Shown here one piece after another: positions 7,814-16,457 of a DNA stretch of 64,000 nucleotides. The translations under genes and the position numbers were made by a program. Each line of letters opens with the position of its first letter. The first letter of the stretch is position 1. The stretch spans positions 849,973 to 913,972 of the forward strand of contig NZ_LAQP01000001.1 in the NCBI RefSeq assembly GCF_000971965.1. Reading direction: 5' to 3'. This DNA is from Paenibacillus wulumuqiensis (GTDB taxonomy: Bacteria; Bacillota; Bacilli; Paenibacillales; Paenibacillaceae). A model generated the notes under the pieces. The model did no database searches. It was not told where the DNA came from and was given only the letters and a program-made list of their open reading frames with translations.

Positions 7814-9376
7814 TCAATCACCCTTTCTCCGAAATGGCATATACCGGGACAGACCGTCATACACATCCTTGAAGCCCATATAAGACAGGATAATGAGCAG
7901 CGGATACACCGGATAGATATACCGGGACTTAATCTCCCACAGCAGATAGAATCCGATAAATCCCAGAATAATCAACACAAGGGCTGCTTCATCATACCGC
8001 CTTCTCCGGATCGCACCGATCAGCCGAACGAGGACAAAGATATACATCAGGAAATTCATCGCATACAGCACCCACATTAACCCACTGCGATAGACCGAGT
8101 CTCCGGCAAACAGCTGCGTTGCCACCGTTGAATAACTGTAACCGCCCATTACAAACCCCATACCGCCACCTGCAGAACGCTCCGTGCCAATGCCGTAGCG
8201 CTCGATCTGGTACGTGCCTTCCGTCCAGGTCCAGATCAGCTTTTTGTAATACAGCTCAGCCAGTTCGCCAGGGGACATACTGCTTAGCTTATCCTCAATC
8301 GCCTGCTGGAACAGCGGTATACTCTTGGCTTTATTATATTCTGCTTCCCGCTGATAAATGTTGTAGCTCAGCATATTGTCCCAGAATCCGAATGTACTCT
8401 GATTCATCCCCATATTCAGCCACATATAGACCGGTGCCGCATTGGTGCTCGTCGGCTCGTCGACTACACCGGAAGCTTGCAGAGCGGCATTTTGCGTCCA
8501 GCCTGGTACGTTGAATAGTATCGCCATGATACCGAGCGAGATCAGCATCTTCTTCCATCCGATACTGCGAGAATAGAGCAGCAGATAGATCACGGAAGCA
8601 ATCAGGAAAATAATGCCGATACTGCGGAAATAATTGCCCAAGGCCAGCAGAATCGCTGCCAGCACAATATAACGAATCGATCGTGTCTTCACGAACCGGA
8701 TCACTGTATACAGCGAAGCCGTGAGCAGCGTCGTCGCAATCACATCGTTATAGATAAAATTACTCATCAGCAGCGCCGGCATATAAGTCGCTGCAAATAC
8801 AAGAACACCATAATCCCTGCCTGTAGAGCGATAGTTGAGCTGCTTGTAGATCAGGTAGATCATCAGCATCGTCACCAGGGTGAACAGAATGTTGAATATT
8901 TTCAGCACCAGATAGTTATCCGGGAATATCCATAACAGCGCCTTGATATACAGCACGGTCGAGAAGTTGAACGGAAACATATACAGATAACCGCCCGACT
9001 GAAAAGTCGAATAATCCCCGTCATTCAGCATACGCAGCGCCAGCGATACAACGGTCTGCGAGTCATCCGTCGGCAGACGCGGCAGCAGAAGAATAATCCC
9101 CAGCTGAATCGCCAGCGAGATACCGAGTACAATCGGGATAACGATCCGCGGACGATATCGGTTCAGCTGCTGGCAGAGCCGGTACAGTACCAGACTCACG
9201 ACAATCAGCCCAATGACCAGCAGCAGGAGAATCAGAAGATGCTGCTGCTGCAAAACAGGCTTATCGCTGTAGACCGCATAATTATACTCTGCCCTCAGGA
9301 ACAGGGATGAACCGATAAACAGCGCCATAAACACGGCGAGCATACCGTAAATAGCATTTTGGATAACCTTTTGCAT
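7814..9376 (-). CDS. Multi-spanning membrane glycosyltransferase, GT-C/family 39-like
   Basis: A 520-residue integral membrane protein with about a dozen hydrophobic segments. The first extracytoplasmic loop carries LPRLPTDDSQTVVSLALRML, where the acidic pair fits the metal/lipid-phosphate-binding Asp of GT-C enzymes. Such proteins transfer sugars from polyprenyl-phosphate donors onto proteins or cell-wall polymers outside the membrane. The long loop near residues 330-420 (WLNMGMNQSTFGFWDN) resembles the extracellular loops of mannosyl- and arabinosyltransferase-like proteins. The ATG at 9376 follows AAAGGAG by 7 bases, and the frame extends 34 codons further without family character. It forms a two-gene unit with the lipoprotein gene. 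Acceptor and donor are unknown. Confidence 0.75.
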   Translation of the reverse strand: MQKVIQNAIYGMLAVFMALFIGSSLFLRAEYNYAVYSDKPVLQQQHLLILLLLVIGLIVVSLVLYRLCQQLNRYRPRIVIPIVLGISLAIQLGIILLLPRLPTDDSQTVVSLALRMLNDGDYSTFQSGGYLYMFPFNFSTVLYIKALLWIFPDNYLVLKIFNILFTLVTMLMIYLIYKQLNYRSTGRDYGVLVFAATYMPALLMSNFIYNDVIATTLLTASLYTVIRFVKTRSIRYIVLAAILLALGNYFRSIGIIFLIASVIYLLLYSRSIGWKKMLISLGIMAILFNVPGWTQNAALQASGVVDEPTSTNAAPVYMWLNMGMNQSTFGFWDNMLSYNIYQREAEYNKAKSIPLFQQAIEDKLSSMSPGELAELYYKKLIWTWTEGTYQIERYGIGTERSAGGGMGFVMGGYSYSTVATQLFAGDSVYRSGLMWVLYAMNFLMYIFVLVRLIGAIRRRRYDEAALVLIILGFIGFYLLWEIKSRYIYPVYPLLIILSYMGFKDVYDGLSRYMPFRRKGD

Positions 9377-9655
9377 GAAAAGACTCCTTTGAAATGGTGT
9401 GATTATAAACGAAACGAAAAGAATAAAATTCAAATGCAATGAACATTGCTGCACAGCCCTGTCTTTCCCGGCAGACACAACCTGTTTCAGTAGTATAAAG
9501 GCTGAATATGAATAATTTATTAAAAAAGCTGCCGGCCGGTTTGTGGATCGGAACGTTTACCTGCCGATCCCGATGTTTAATAGTTACCATTATGAGCTTT
9601 TGACATGTCCAGTGCTGCTGGAAGATAGCTAACTCTATGAAAGGTGGAAAATATT

Positions 9656-10171
9656 ATGTCTGAACCTGTTACTCATGCCGAAGCGGTGGAAACCGTACGC
9701 GAATTAATCAAGGATATCGAGACAGCCATGCTGACCACCATTTCCGGCGATCGTCTGGTCTCCCGACCAATGCAGACCCAGGATATCGAATTTGATGGAG
9801 ATCTGTGGTTCCTGACCAAAAAGGATACATCCAAATACACCGAGCTGCTGGCAGATCCGCGTGTCAATGTAGCCTATGCCGGTAAGTCGTATGTCTCGAT
9901 CAGCGGTACCGCTGAATTCGTCAACGATCTGGAACGCAAAAAGGAAATGTGGAACAAAATGTACGAGAAGATTCTCGATGTCTCCTATGACGATCCGAAT
10001 CTGGTGCTGATCCGCATCCATACCGAGACTGCCGAATACTGGGAAAGCGGCAGCGCGGCCAAAATGGTCACCCATCTGCTCAAAAAAGCTGTCGGCAAAA
10101 ACTCCGATCCCAGATCCGAGCCGGGTCTGAACGAGACTGTGGATCTGACCCAGACACCAACCAAGCCGTAA
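9656..10171 (+). CDS. Pyridoxamine 5'-phosphate oxidase-like general stress protein
   Basis: A 171-residue split-barrel flavin-binding protein of the general stress protein 26 (YdaG) type. Diagnostic features are the N-terminal helix, the strand with MLTTISGDRLVSRPMQTQDI, DLWFLTKKDTSKYTEL, VNVAYAGKSYVSISGTAEFV and the C-terminal ETAEYWESGSAAKM. The family binds FMN/FAD or F420-like cofactors. In Bacilli it is usually induced by general stress. The ATG at 9656 is chosen for the GAAAGGTGG upstream. It is monocistronic and has a strong downstream terminator. Confidence 0.85.
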   Translation: MSEPVTHAEAVETVRELIKDIETAMLTTISGDRLVSRPMQTQDIEFDGDLWFLTKKDTSKYTELLADPRVNVAYAGKSYVSISGTAEFVNDLERKKEMWNKMYEKILDVSYDDPNLVLIRIHTETAEYWESGSAAKMVTHLLKKAVGKNSDPRSEPGLNETVDLTQTPTKP

Positions 10172-10245
10172 TGATGCAGCCTGCCATTCAGTGTATGGAT
10201 AGCAGATTGGAAGTACATGTTATGTAGAATATTTGTATATTATGT

Positions 10246-10289
10246 AAAAAGCCAACGTTTATCCTGCTGCGGATAAACGTTGGCTTTTT
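10246..10289. terminator. Bidirectional rho-independent terminator
   Basis: A 14-bp perfect stem (GCCAACGTTTATCC) with a 6-base loop is flanked by AAAAA and TTTTT. It serves the stress protein gene and possibly the converging secreted-protein gene. Confidence 0.92.
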
Positions 10290-10449
10290 ATAGTTACGAT
10301 TTAGAATTTGGGATTTAAGATTTCTTGTTCTCTTGTTTAATGGTGAATATTTGGCATTTGTATTTTATTTGGTATTTACTATATCTAGATAAGTTTTGAA
10401 TTTCCATATTTTCTGTTTAGCGGTTGGTTTCAACATCTTCACTTTTTGC

Positions 10450-11190
10450 TTACCGGAGGCTCAGCTGCTGCATCTGCTTTCTGGTCAACGATTTTATCGG
10501 TTTTACTTTCTTCGTACTCAGCGTATATCTGTATAATTTGAAATGATTGGATGAATATTCACTGATATAATCAAGCACCGTCCCCTTGGAATTCCATAAC
10601 ACTGCAGAGGTTGAGATGATATTGGTTTCTCGCGGCACATATTCTATTTTGCCGGAAGCTGCATGGTAAATGGCGACTCGGCTGCTAGATGTATCTCCAT
10701 AGGCAAATGCCAGCTGGTCGCCCACTGGAGACCAGTTATAGACGGGCACACTTTCCGCATATTTCATATAACGGACATTATCATTGATAAGTATATGCTT
10801 TTGGTGGGCCAAATCCACAATCAGCAGCTGACTGCCTGCTTCCAAAAAGATATGGACCGCGATATATTGGCCGGAAGGTGATACCGATATCGATCGTAGA
10901 GATATTACAGACCCTTTGAGTGGTATATCATAATCCGCACGTCCATCTGTAATATGCAATTTGTTAATGAATGGAGTACCCTGGAAACCGGTCTCTGTAC
11001 CTGTATAGGCACTAACGGTCACCTTGCCTGCCGTCAGCTGCAGCTGACCTGACTGCCATTGCTTGTTTGCAGTAACAGGTGCACGATAATACGAATCGGA
11101 TGCAGCAGCGTTTATATTTCCTCCTTCGCCTGTCAGACATATGGCTACGGTCAATGTAGAGATACAGGCGATCCGAATTGCTTTCTTCAT
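10450..11190 (-). CDS. Secreted TolB-like β-propeller protein
   Basis: A 246-residue protein with a cleavable signal peptide (MKKAIRIACISTLTVAICLT, then an Ala-rich stretch). The mature part has repeated β-blade patterns such as ISVSPSGQYIAVHIF and YNWSPVGDQLAFAY, the S-P-x-G/D-x-x-x-A form of TolB/DPP-IV-like propeller repeats. It probably acts outside the cell as a binding protein, since no catalytic motif is visible. The start codon has an AGGAGAATAGTT site. No operon partner is seen. Confidence 0.65.
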   Translation of the reverse strand: MKKAIRIACISTLTVAICLTGEGGNINAAASDSYYRAPVTANKQWQSGQLQLTAGKVTVSAYTGTETGFQGTPFINKLHITDGRADYDIPLKGSVISLRSISVSPSGQYIAVHIFLEAGSQLLIVDLAHQKHILINDNVRYMKYAESVPVYNWSPVGDQLAFAYGDTSSSRVAIYHAASGKIEYVPRETNIISTSAVLWNSKGTVLDYISEYSSNHFKLYRYTLSTKKVKPIKSLTRKQMQQLSLR

Positions 11191-11387
11191 AACTATTCTC
11201 CTCCATATTTTGATAAAATGCGATTTGCCGCTTCACAATTGGACAGGCTGCTATGTATCCATACAGAATTCCATAGAATGCTCAGGATTCCTGCATGGTT
11301 TGTCTATGAATATAGGATAGAACATTTTACCAGGTCATGCCGTTCCCCGATCACTTTTTACTATTTCCGAAAGTTGTTCTGGACTTG

Positions 11388-11987
11388 CTACGCCAGCTGT
11401 TCCCATCTCGCCCACATCTCCGGCGGGTTCAATTCGTAGATCTGGTCTTCTCTCGCCATAAACTGATGCATAATAAATTCCCGGCGGATCGTTGCAAAAT
11501 CGGCATGAAACGTTTGGATGAATTCATTGATTTCTTTCTCACTGTACTTGCGCCCCGGCTCCAGTCTGGAGACGAGATGTTCGAGCACAATAAGCTTCTT
11601 CTTGAGCTGTGAGGGTATACTTTTCAATCGTCCTTCCGCGTCCAGGAAGTTCCTCACGACCGATTCGGCCAGGCGCTTGTGATTGTCATCCATAACAGTA
11701 GCTGCTCCCTCCACGGTTCGATAAATTAGCTGCACGGCTGCATTGGCATTGTTGCGGATGAAATAATGATTTAACGAGAAAAAGATTGTGTTCTTTTCCC
11801 GGCGCTCGTTGATTAGGCTTGCTTCCCGCAGCTTGGTCGCATGATGCGTAATTGTCGCAGGCGTCACATACAGCTTCTCTGCGAGCATCTGCCCGTTAAG
11901 CTCTCCTTCTGCCAGCAGAATCAACATTTTGATCCGAGTCGGGTCGGCCAGTGCTTTGTGATAGGCCACTACTTTATCCAGCTGCAT
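11388..11987 (-). CDS. ArsR-type transcriptional regulator with C-terminal DUF2087
   Basis: A 199-residue protein with two parts. Residues 1-75 form an ArsR/SmtB winged helix (YHKALADPTRIKMLILLAEG, then the recognition helix TPATITHHATKLREASLI). Residues 120-195 match DUF2087, with the signature LEPGRKYSEKEINEFIQTFH and the following RREFIMHQFM. This architecture occurs in one-component regulators of unknown ligand in Bacilli. No metal-binding Cys pair is present in the winged helix, so metal sensing is unlikely. The gene follows a strong promoter that overlaps a 44-bp palindrome, which suggests autorepression. No divergent target gene is adjacent. Confidence 0.85.
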   Translation of the reverse strand: MQLDKVVAYHKALADPTRIKMLILLAEGELNGQMLAEKLYVTPATITHHATKLREASLINERREKNTIFFSLNHYFIRNNANAAVQLIYRTVEGAATVMDDNHKRLAESVVRNFLDAEGRLKSIPSQLKKKLIVLEHLVSRLEPGRKYSEKEINEFIQTFHADFATIRREFIMHQFMAREDQIYELNPPEMWARWEQLA

Positions 11988-12004
11988 TATCTTTCCTCCT
12001 CTCC

Positions 12005-12048
12005 ATCTTATTTAACAAATATCTAATTAGATGTTTGTTAAATAAGAT
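12005..12048. promoter_or_regulatory. 44-bp near-perfect palindrome, putative ArsR/DUF2087 operator
   Basis: The two 22-base arms (from ATCTTATTTAACAAATATCT to the mirror half) are complementary at all but one position. The palindrome lies immediately upstream of the ArsR-type gene and covers the -10 element and likely transcription start, as expected for an autorepressor site. Confidence 0.75.
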
Positions 12049-12075
12049 AATAATCCAATTGGAAAGAATAGTCAA
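12047..12075 (-). promoter_or_regulatory. σA-type promoter of the ArsR/DUF2087 gene
   Basis: On the minus strand, TTGACT and TATTAT are separated by exactly 17 bases. The -10 element abuts and overlaps the 44-bp palindrome. Confidence 0.7.
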
Positions 12076-12222
12076 ATCTATTTTATACAAGAATTACATT
12101 TATCACTGAGATTCAATGCTTCATTGTGACACCTTATCTAACAGGCTTGTCCTTGGCATTGGAATTCTGATGTAACATCGGGATTTATTTTTAGTACCTA
12201 TAGAAGAAAAAAAATAGGAGAA

Positions 12223-12258
12223 ACAAAAAACACGGACGTATAATTCCGTGTTTTTGTT
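12223..12258 (-). terminator. Rho-independent terminator of the 55-aa membrane protein gene
   Basis: An AACAAAAAACACGG arm pairs with CCGTGTTTTTGTT around a short AT-rich loop. The T-run follows on the minus strand, immediately past the stop codon. Confidence 0.8.
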
Positions 12259-12260
12259 AA

Positions 12261-12428
12261 TTAGGACATATATGTGAGTATGATGATTGCGATCACCAGC
12301 GCAGCAAATAACAGGCTGCAGCTGGCTGTGTTGAAATTATCGGTTTTTGGATTCAGGAGCTTGATGAATGTATACATGAAAAAGTAAGCAAGAATCCCGA
12401 TAATGAACCATGCGATGATGAGTATCAT
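12261..12428 (-). CDS. Small membrane protein, 55 residues
   Basis: A short gene supported by a very good ribosome binding site (AGGGAGGAACAGTT before the ATG) and a terminator directly after its stop codon. The protein starts MILIIAWFIIGILAYFFMYT, then has a polar turn (KLLNPKTDNFN) and a second hydrophobic segment (LLFAALVIAIIILTYM). It therefore looks like a two-helix membrane hairpin. I do not recognise the family. Small holin-like or accessory membrane peptides have this layout, but nothing nearby suggests a partner. Confidence 0.7.
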   Translation of the reverse strand: MILIIAWFIIGILAYFFMYTFIKLLNPKTDNFNTASCSLLFAALVIAIIILTYMS

Positions 12429-12817
12429 AACTGTTCCTCCCTATTGAAATTCTTCTTGCCGGACTGCTGTCCGGGGGACAAGAAATACCTGTTTTGCAGG
12501 CAGTCCGGGTATGGCGGTTCACCTCCGTCTCTATACTGATTGTATGTACTTCATACGTATCCTTTGCAAGCTTGGCCTATTCGGTCGTGATTTTTCTATT
12601 GCCGCCAATATCGTACAGGATGAGAGAAGCCGTATTTACTTGGCTTCTCCCTATTATTCTGTTTATCTATCTCATTTCTGCTTGTATTTCGTCCTCTTAC
12701 TCCACTGTACGTTCACCCTTTTCTGTCCTGCTGATTACCACCTCTTCATCGTTTGCAGCTTATTGATCTGATCGGTTATGCCTGTCTTCCTTAACCGATC
12801 AAATCAATATCGCTCTG
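12429..12817. other. Intergenic region without a supported gene
   Basis: Long frames on the plus strand here lack ribosome binding sites, and their hydrophobicity comes from T-rich sequence. The only structured element is a hairpin at 12770-12800 (GATCGGTTA with TTAACCGATC), close to the 3' end of the leftward VOC gene. It may act as a weak terminator, although it lacks a clear T-run. Confidence 0.45.
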
Positions 12818-13267
12818 TCACCCCAGCCGCTTGTCATACATCAACTGCAGCTGCACACCAAACGGATCTTCGATAACACCATACGCCTCGCTGAACACAA
12901 TGCTGGATAACGGCAAAATAATCTTCACCCGCGCGTCACTAATCAGGCTGCTGTAGAATTGTCTGATTTCTTCCAAATCGGCGCTCTGGATACACAGCGA
13001 GATCTGATTACCTGCAGTATACTTCTCGCCAGGGTCCATCGTCTCTTCGGCGATCATCACTTTGGTGCTGCCAATCTGCAAAATGGAATGAGAAATATAG
13101 TCCTTGTTCTCCTCCGTCAGCTGCATGGAGCCGTCACGCTCCGCCATCTGCTGATAGGTGACCCGCATCATTTCCTCTGCGCCCAAATGCTGCTTGTAAA
13201 AGTCGATGGCTTCCTTCGCTTGACCATTCATTGATAGGAAAATGGCAATTTCCAGTGTTGTGCTCAT
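12818..13267 (-). CDS. PhnB-like VOC (glyoxalase/bleomycin resistance fold) protein
   Basis: A 149-residue protein of the vicinal-oxygen-chelate fold in its PhnB-like form. The start IAIFLSMNGQAKEAIDFYKQ, the central ILQIGSTKVMIAEE, and the end VIEDPFGVQLQLMYDKRLG are characteristic. Family members are metal-dependent or metal-lost enzymes and binding proteins of varied function. The ATG at 13267 follows GGAGGCGG at 6 bases. Forty codons of open frame upstream are not coding, as they run into the divergent promoter region. It is transcribed divergently from a WYL-domain regulator, which is its probable controller. Confidence 0.82.
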   Translation of the reverse strand: MSTTLEIAIFLSMNGQAKEAIDFYKQHLGAEEMMRVTYQQMAERDGSMQLTEENKDYISHSILQIGSTKVMIAEETMDPGEKYTAGNQISLCIQSADLEEIRQFYSSLISDARVKIILPLSSIVFSEAYGVIEDPFGVQLQLMYDKRLG

Positions 13268-13379
13268 TCTGTACCGCCTCCATATATAGAATTTGGGCAG
13301 ATCATTGATATCTGCTCTCCAACTCATTATCCTATGGAAAGGTTTCAAAATATGACACCTTTTAACAAAGGAGATTGCC

Positions 13380-14318
13380 ATGAACAAATCCGAACGACTG
13401 AATGATATGATCCGCTACCTGAATGGACGGGAATTTTTCAATCTAAGTGATCTGATGAGTACCTATCATATCTCCAAAAGTACGGCCCTACGTGATATCC
13501 ATTCTCTCGAACAACTCGGAATGCCTCTCTACGCAGAGCATGGACGAAATGGGCGCTATGGCATTCTCAAGAATCGGCTGCTGTCACCGATGATCTTCAC
13601 CATGGACGAAGTGTATGCTTTGTATTTTGCCATGCTGACGCTGGAATCGTACCAATCCACTCCATTTCATCTGAGCGGGAACCGGCTGAATGAGAAATTC
13701 GAGAACTGTCTCTCTCCTTCCCAGATTGAACAGATACACAATATGAAAAAGGTACTACAGCTGGAGACTTATCCGCACACCAATGCCAGCCCCTGTCTGG
13801 ATCAGATCCTCAAAAGCATTCTGCATGAAAGCAGCTGCCGGATCAGCTATGTGCGCGGTAAACGACACACTACGTATGAAGTCCAATTCGCCCGCATATC
13901 CGCCCGATTCGGCCAATGGTATGCAGTCGGCATGGAGCTGAAAACGCAGCAATACAGAGTGTTCCGGTGCGATCGTATTACCTCCTTGCAGGAGACGAGC
14001 GACCAGCCGACTCTTTTACTGGATGAACTGCTACAGCGGTCCGGACAGAGGCAGCAGTCTGAACAGAGTATCTCATTTGAAGTGATGATTGCCGAACAGG
14101 CAAAAGATATTTTTGATAAAGAACATTATCCATCGATGAGACTGGAGGCAGGCGAGCAGACAGTGATCCGGGGATGCTATAATCCGGGAGAAGAAGCGTT
14201 TATCACCGATTATTTTATCCGGTACGGGCAGCATATCCTGTCTATCCAACCGGATGCATTGAAGGAAATGATCCATATCCGCCTTGATAGTTTGCTGCAG
14301 CATTATCAGCAGCTGTAG
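13380..14318 (+). CDS. YafY-type HTH/WYL-domain transcriptional regulator
   Basis: A 312-residue regulator. Residues 1-60 form a DeoR-like winged helix (ERLNDMIRYLNGREFFNLSD, recognition helix around STALRDIHSLEQLGMPLYAE). Residues 130-220 form a WYL-type sensor domain, in which the usual W-Y-L reads QWYAVGMEL. The C-terminal WCX-like extension ends at 312. Such proteins are ligand-sensing regulators, often next to their target. Here the divergently transcribed PhnB-like gene, 112 bases away, is the likely target. AAAGGAG lies 6 bases before the ATG. Confidence 0.87.
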   Translation: MNKSERLNDMIRYLNGREFFNLSDLMSTYHISKSTALRDIHSLEQLGMPLYAEHGRNGRYGILKNRLLSPMIFTMDEVYALYFAMLTLESYQSTPFHLSGNRLNEKFENCLSPSQIEQIHNMKKVLQLETYPHTNASPCLDQILKSILHESSCRISYVRGKRHTTYEVQFARISARFGQWYAVGMELKTQQYRVFRCDRITSLQETSDQPTLLLDELLQRSGQRQQSEQSISFEVMIAEQAKDIFDKEHYPSMRLEAGEQTVIRGCYNPGEEAFITDYFIRYGQHILSIQPDALKEMIHIRLDSLLQHYQQL

Positions 14319-14360
14319 CTATCGCATCCGTACTCTATCTGTAATTTGCACACAATGATA

Positions 14361-14396
14361 AAAGACTCCGGAGCCGCTGCAGCTGGAGTCTTTATT
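14361..14396 (+). terminator. Rho-independent terminator after the WYL regulator
   Basis: AAAGACTCC pairs with GGAGTCTTT around a GC-rich 15-base loop and is followed by ATTTT. Confidence 0.75.
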
Positions 14397-14431
14397 TTGG
14401 GAAGACAATCATTCGAAAATCTGTATCGCTC

Positions 14432-14504
14432 GCTGCAAGCGCTTTTCTTGCAGCAAGCGGCAAGCGTTATTTCTTACAGCACCCTGCAAGTGCTCTTTCT
14501 TGCA
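14432..14504. repeat. Two direct copies of a CTGCAAG/CTTGCAG stem-loop
   Basis: GCTGCAAG and CTTGCAGC (14432-14454), then CTGCAAG and CTTGCAG (14484-14504), both with loops of type YGCTYTTT. The two hairpins lie 30 bases apart in non-coding DNA. A degenerate third half (CTTACAG) lies between them. Confidence 0.55.
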
Positions 14505-14578
14505 GCAAACCATATACCATCTTAACTTTCGGCATATTAAATAGCTCTCTTCTACAGGAATCTACATAATACAATCGG

Positions 14579-14812
14579 TCAAAGCTGTCTTTCTTTATCG
14601 GTCTTTCTAAGAATCCGAATAAATACCGGTGCATATACAGCCGCCCCGATCCACATTAACAGGCTGTCAGAGAGGTCGATTGCATTTTGGGCAGCACAGA
14701 CAACCAGTCCAATATACAGCAGATGAACAGCCAGATAACTGTATTCGTATCCTTTTTGTGAAGCTGAAAATAGTGGAGCCTGGGATATGTATGCAATAGT
14801 ACCAATCGTCAT
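14579..14812 (-). CDS. Small membrane protein, unknown function
   Basis: A 77-residue protein with two hydrophobic segments (YLAVHLLYIGLVVCAAQNAI and LLMWIGAAVYAPVFIRIL) and a basic C-terminus (RKTDKERQL). I do not recognise it. The ATG at 14812 has no good ribosome binding site. A GAGGAGGG lies 20 bases further upstream, and reading on from it in frame (SLVILLMTIGTIAY) would complete a first membrane helix. A non-ATG start, such as the CTG just after that site, is therefore possible. Confidence 0.45.
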   Translation of the reverse strand: MTIGTIAYISQAPLFSASQKGYEYSYLAVHLLYIGLVVCAAQNAIDLSDSLLMWIGAAVYAPVFIRILRKTDKERQL

Positions 14813-15088
14813 GAGCAGAATAACCAGAGAACATCCCTCCTCTTATCGTATGGCCTCAACGGATAATGATCGTCCGAAACAGGTGGCTAAAATGTAACAT
14901 ATCCTGCTCTTTAGTTCAATTTTCGAATATCTATATAACTACAGAGAAACAAATTTATGTAAATCGCGTCTCAACTATTAAATTCCAAATAATGCAACTT
15001 CCTCCTGCTCACTATACATCAGATGCCAGATAAAAAATAATGGTCAGCAACACAGTCGTCTAAATCCACCTGGAAAAGGAGCAAAAAC

Positions 15089-15726
15089 TTGAAATCACTC
15101 TCCTCAGACTACACCATACGCAGCTTTCAGGAGACCGACATGCCGTTACTGGGCAGTCTGTATCAGGCCGTCACAGAAAGGGACCATGCTGTCTTCTGGT
15201 GGGTCGGCGAACCATCCAACTGGAACAATGTATATTGTGCTTTTGACAAGGATCAGATGATCGGCAAAGGCCAGATCGAAGTAGTCAGTGCGATCCAGCC
15301 AGACCAACCGGCAGATCACAAACATGCTCTCTACATAAATATCAAAACAATTCCGGAACGCGAGAACGATATTTCCCTGCTGGAAGCCCTCTACCAGCCG
15401 CTGCTGACCAGAGCGGTAGAATGGAAAAAGACACTGTCTGCTGCACATGAGACCATGCTATGTATCGGCAATCATTCGACCGAGACGGCCAACACTTCCT
15501 TTTTCCTGCAAAAAGGATATGACTACCTGAACAGCCTGTTTCATATGGAAAGGGACCTGCAGCAGCCTGTTCCCGAATTTGCACTGTCCGAAGGACTACA
15601 ATGGCAGTATTGGAAAATGGCAGCCTGACCGTACTGACCGATAATCATTCGGCACTTTCCCTGTACGAGTCGGCTGGCTTCCGGACAGTGAGTGAAGAGG
15701 TCCGTTATGGAATGGTACTGCGTTAA
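15089..15726 (+). pseudogene. GNAT acetyltransferase broken by an internal deletion
   Basis: A TTG start with AAAGGAG opens a frame encoding the first domain of a long, tandem-domain GNAT protein (WVGEPSNWNNVYCAFDKDQM, then a second-half helix) that stops at 15628. Overlapping that stop, another frame from 15619 to 15726 encodes a typical GNAT C-terminus (LTDNHSALSLYESAGF, then RYGMVLR). The middle of the second domain, with the acetyl-CoA-binding motif, is missing. The simplest reading is an internal deletion of a few hundred bases that joined the parts out of frame at ATGGCAGCC. A natural two-part gene is unlikely, as the second part has no ribosome binding site. Confidence 0.75.
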
Positions 15727-15783
15727 TAATCTGATCCATGAGACGCTGAACCACTGCGCCACCCAATGATGGCAGATGCATGG

Positions 15784-16278
15784 CTATAATCTGTAGCCGG
15801 TAACATAATTACCCCATTCACCCAGATTGTCCTGCCATGCATTTAATCCATCAAATACGCCTACATAGACGACTTCACCACCGAGAATCAGAATCTGCAT
15901 ATCATTGTCCTGATCCCATACACAATGACAGTATAAATTTAGCGCCGGAATATCCAGATTTTGCGGTTCATCAATAGTCAGGGCAGTCGGTTCAAAAAAT
16001 GGCAGAATCTCTTGTGGGTCATGAATGGGCTTCAACTGCTCAGGATAATTTCCATCAGGTGTATAGCTCATCGTATCCCGACAAAAATCCAATGCATATT
16101 TACAAATATCGTGTATTGTTTGGTCACTCAACTGCTGCAGAGATTCAGCACAATATTCAACGTATTGTGTAGAAATCCCGTTTTCCGCTTCGGTCATTAT
16201 ATATGTATCGAATAATGGAAAGTAGATTTCAGCGTAGATTCCATTTTCATCCTGAGTCAATTTTCTAATCTTTTCCAC
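15784..16278 (-). CDS. Uncharacterised protein, possibly DUF6985-like
   Basis: A 164-residue acidic, soluble protein. It starts with the GTG at 16278, which has an AGGAGGAATAAA site. The second half contains PALNLYCHCVWDQDNDMQIL, then ILGGEVVYVGVFDGLNAWQ, which resembles DUF6985-type proteins found beside SMI1/KNR4-like genes in Bacilli. No catalytic motif is visible. It is monocistronic. The family name is tentative. Confidence 0.6.
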   Translation of the reverse strand: MEKIRKLTQDENGIYAEIYFPLFDTYIMTEAENGISTQYVEYCAESLQQLSDQTIHDICKYALDFCRDTMSYTPDGNYPEQLKPIHDPQEILPFFEPTALTIDEPQNLDIPALNLYCHCVWDQDNDMQILILGGEVVYVGVFDGLNAWQDNLGEWGNYVTGYRL

Positions 16279-16457
16279 TTTATTCCTCCTGTTTCCTTTG
16301 AAATTTGTTTATTATAAAGCAAAGCTATGATATATGCCTATGATTAGATCTTCCTTGAAATGGGGTACATTTTACTTAACGGAACTTCACGTGCAAAATG
16401 TCAATTAATTAACTATCTCTACAATGTACACCATACCATTCAGAAAAAGGTGATCTT

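Noticed and set aside
12337..12522. Minus-strand 61-residue frame with a GGAGG site and a GTG start
   Set aside because: It overlaps the better supported 55-aa membrane protein out of frame and has no protein-like character.
12494..12771. Two overlapping plus-strand hydrophobic frames
   Set aside because: They start without a ribosome binding site. Their hydrophobic look comes from T-rich DNA, and no membrane-protein family fits.
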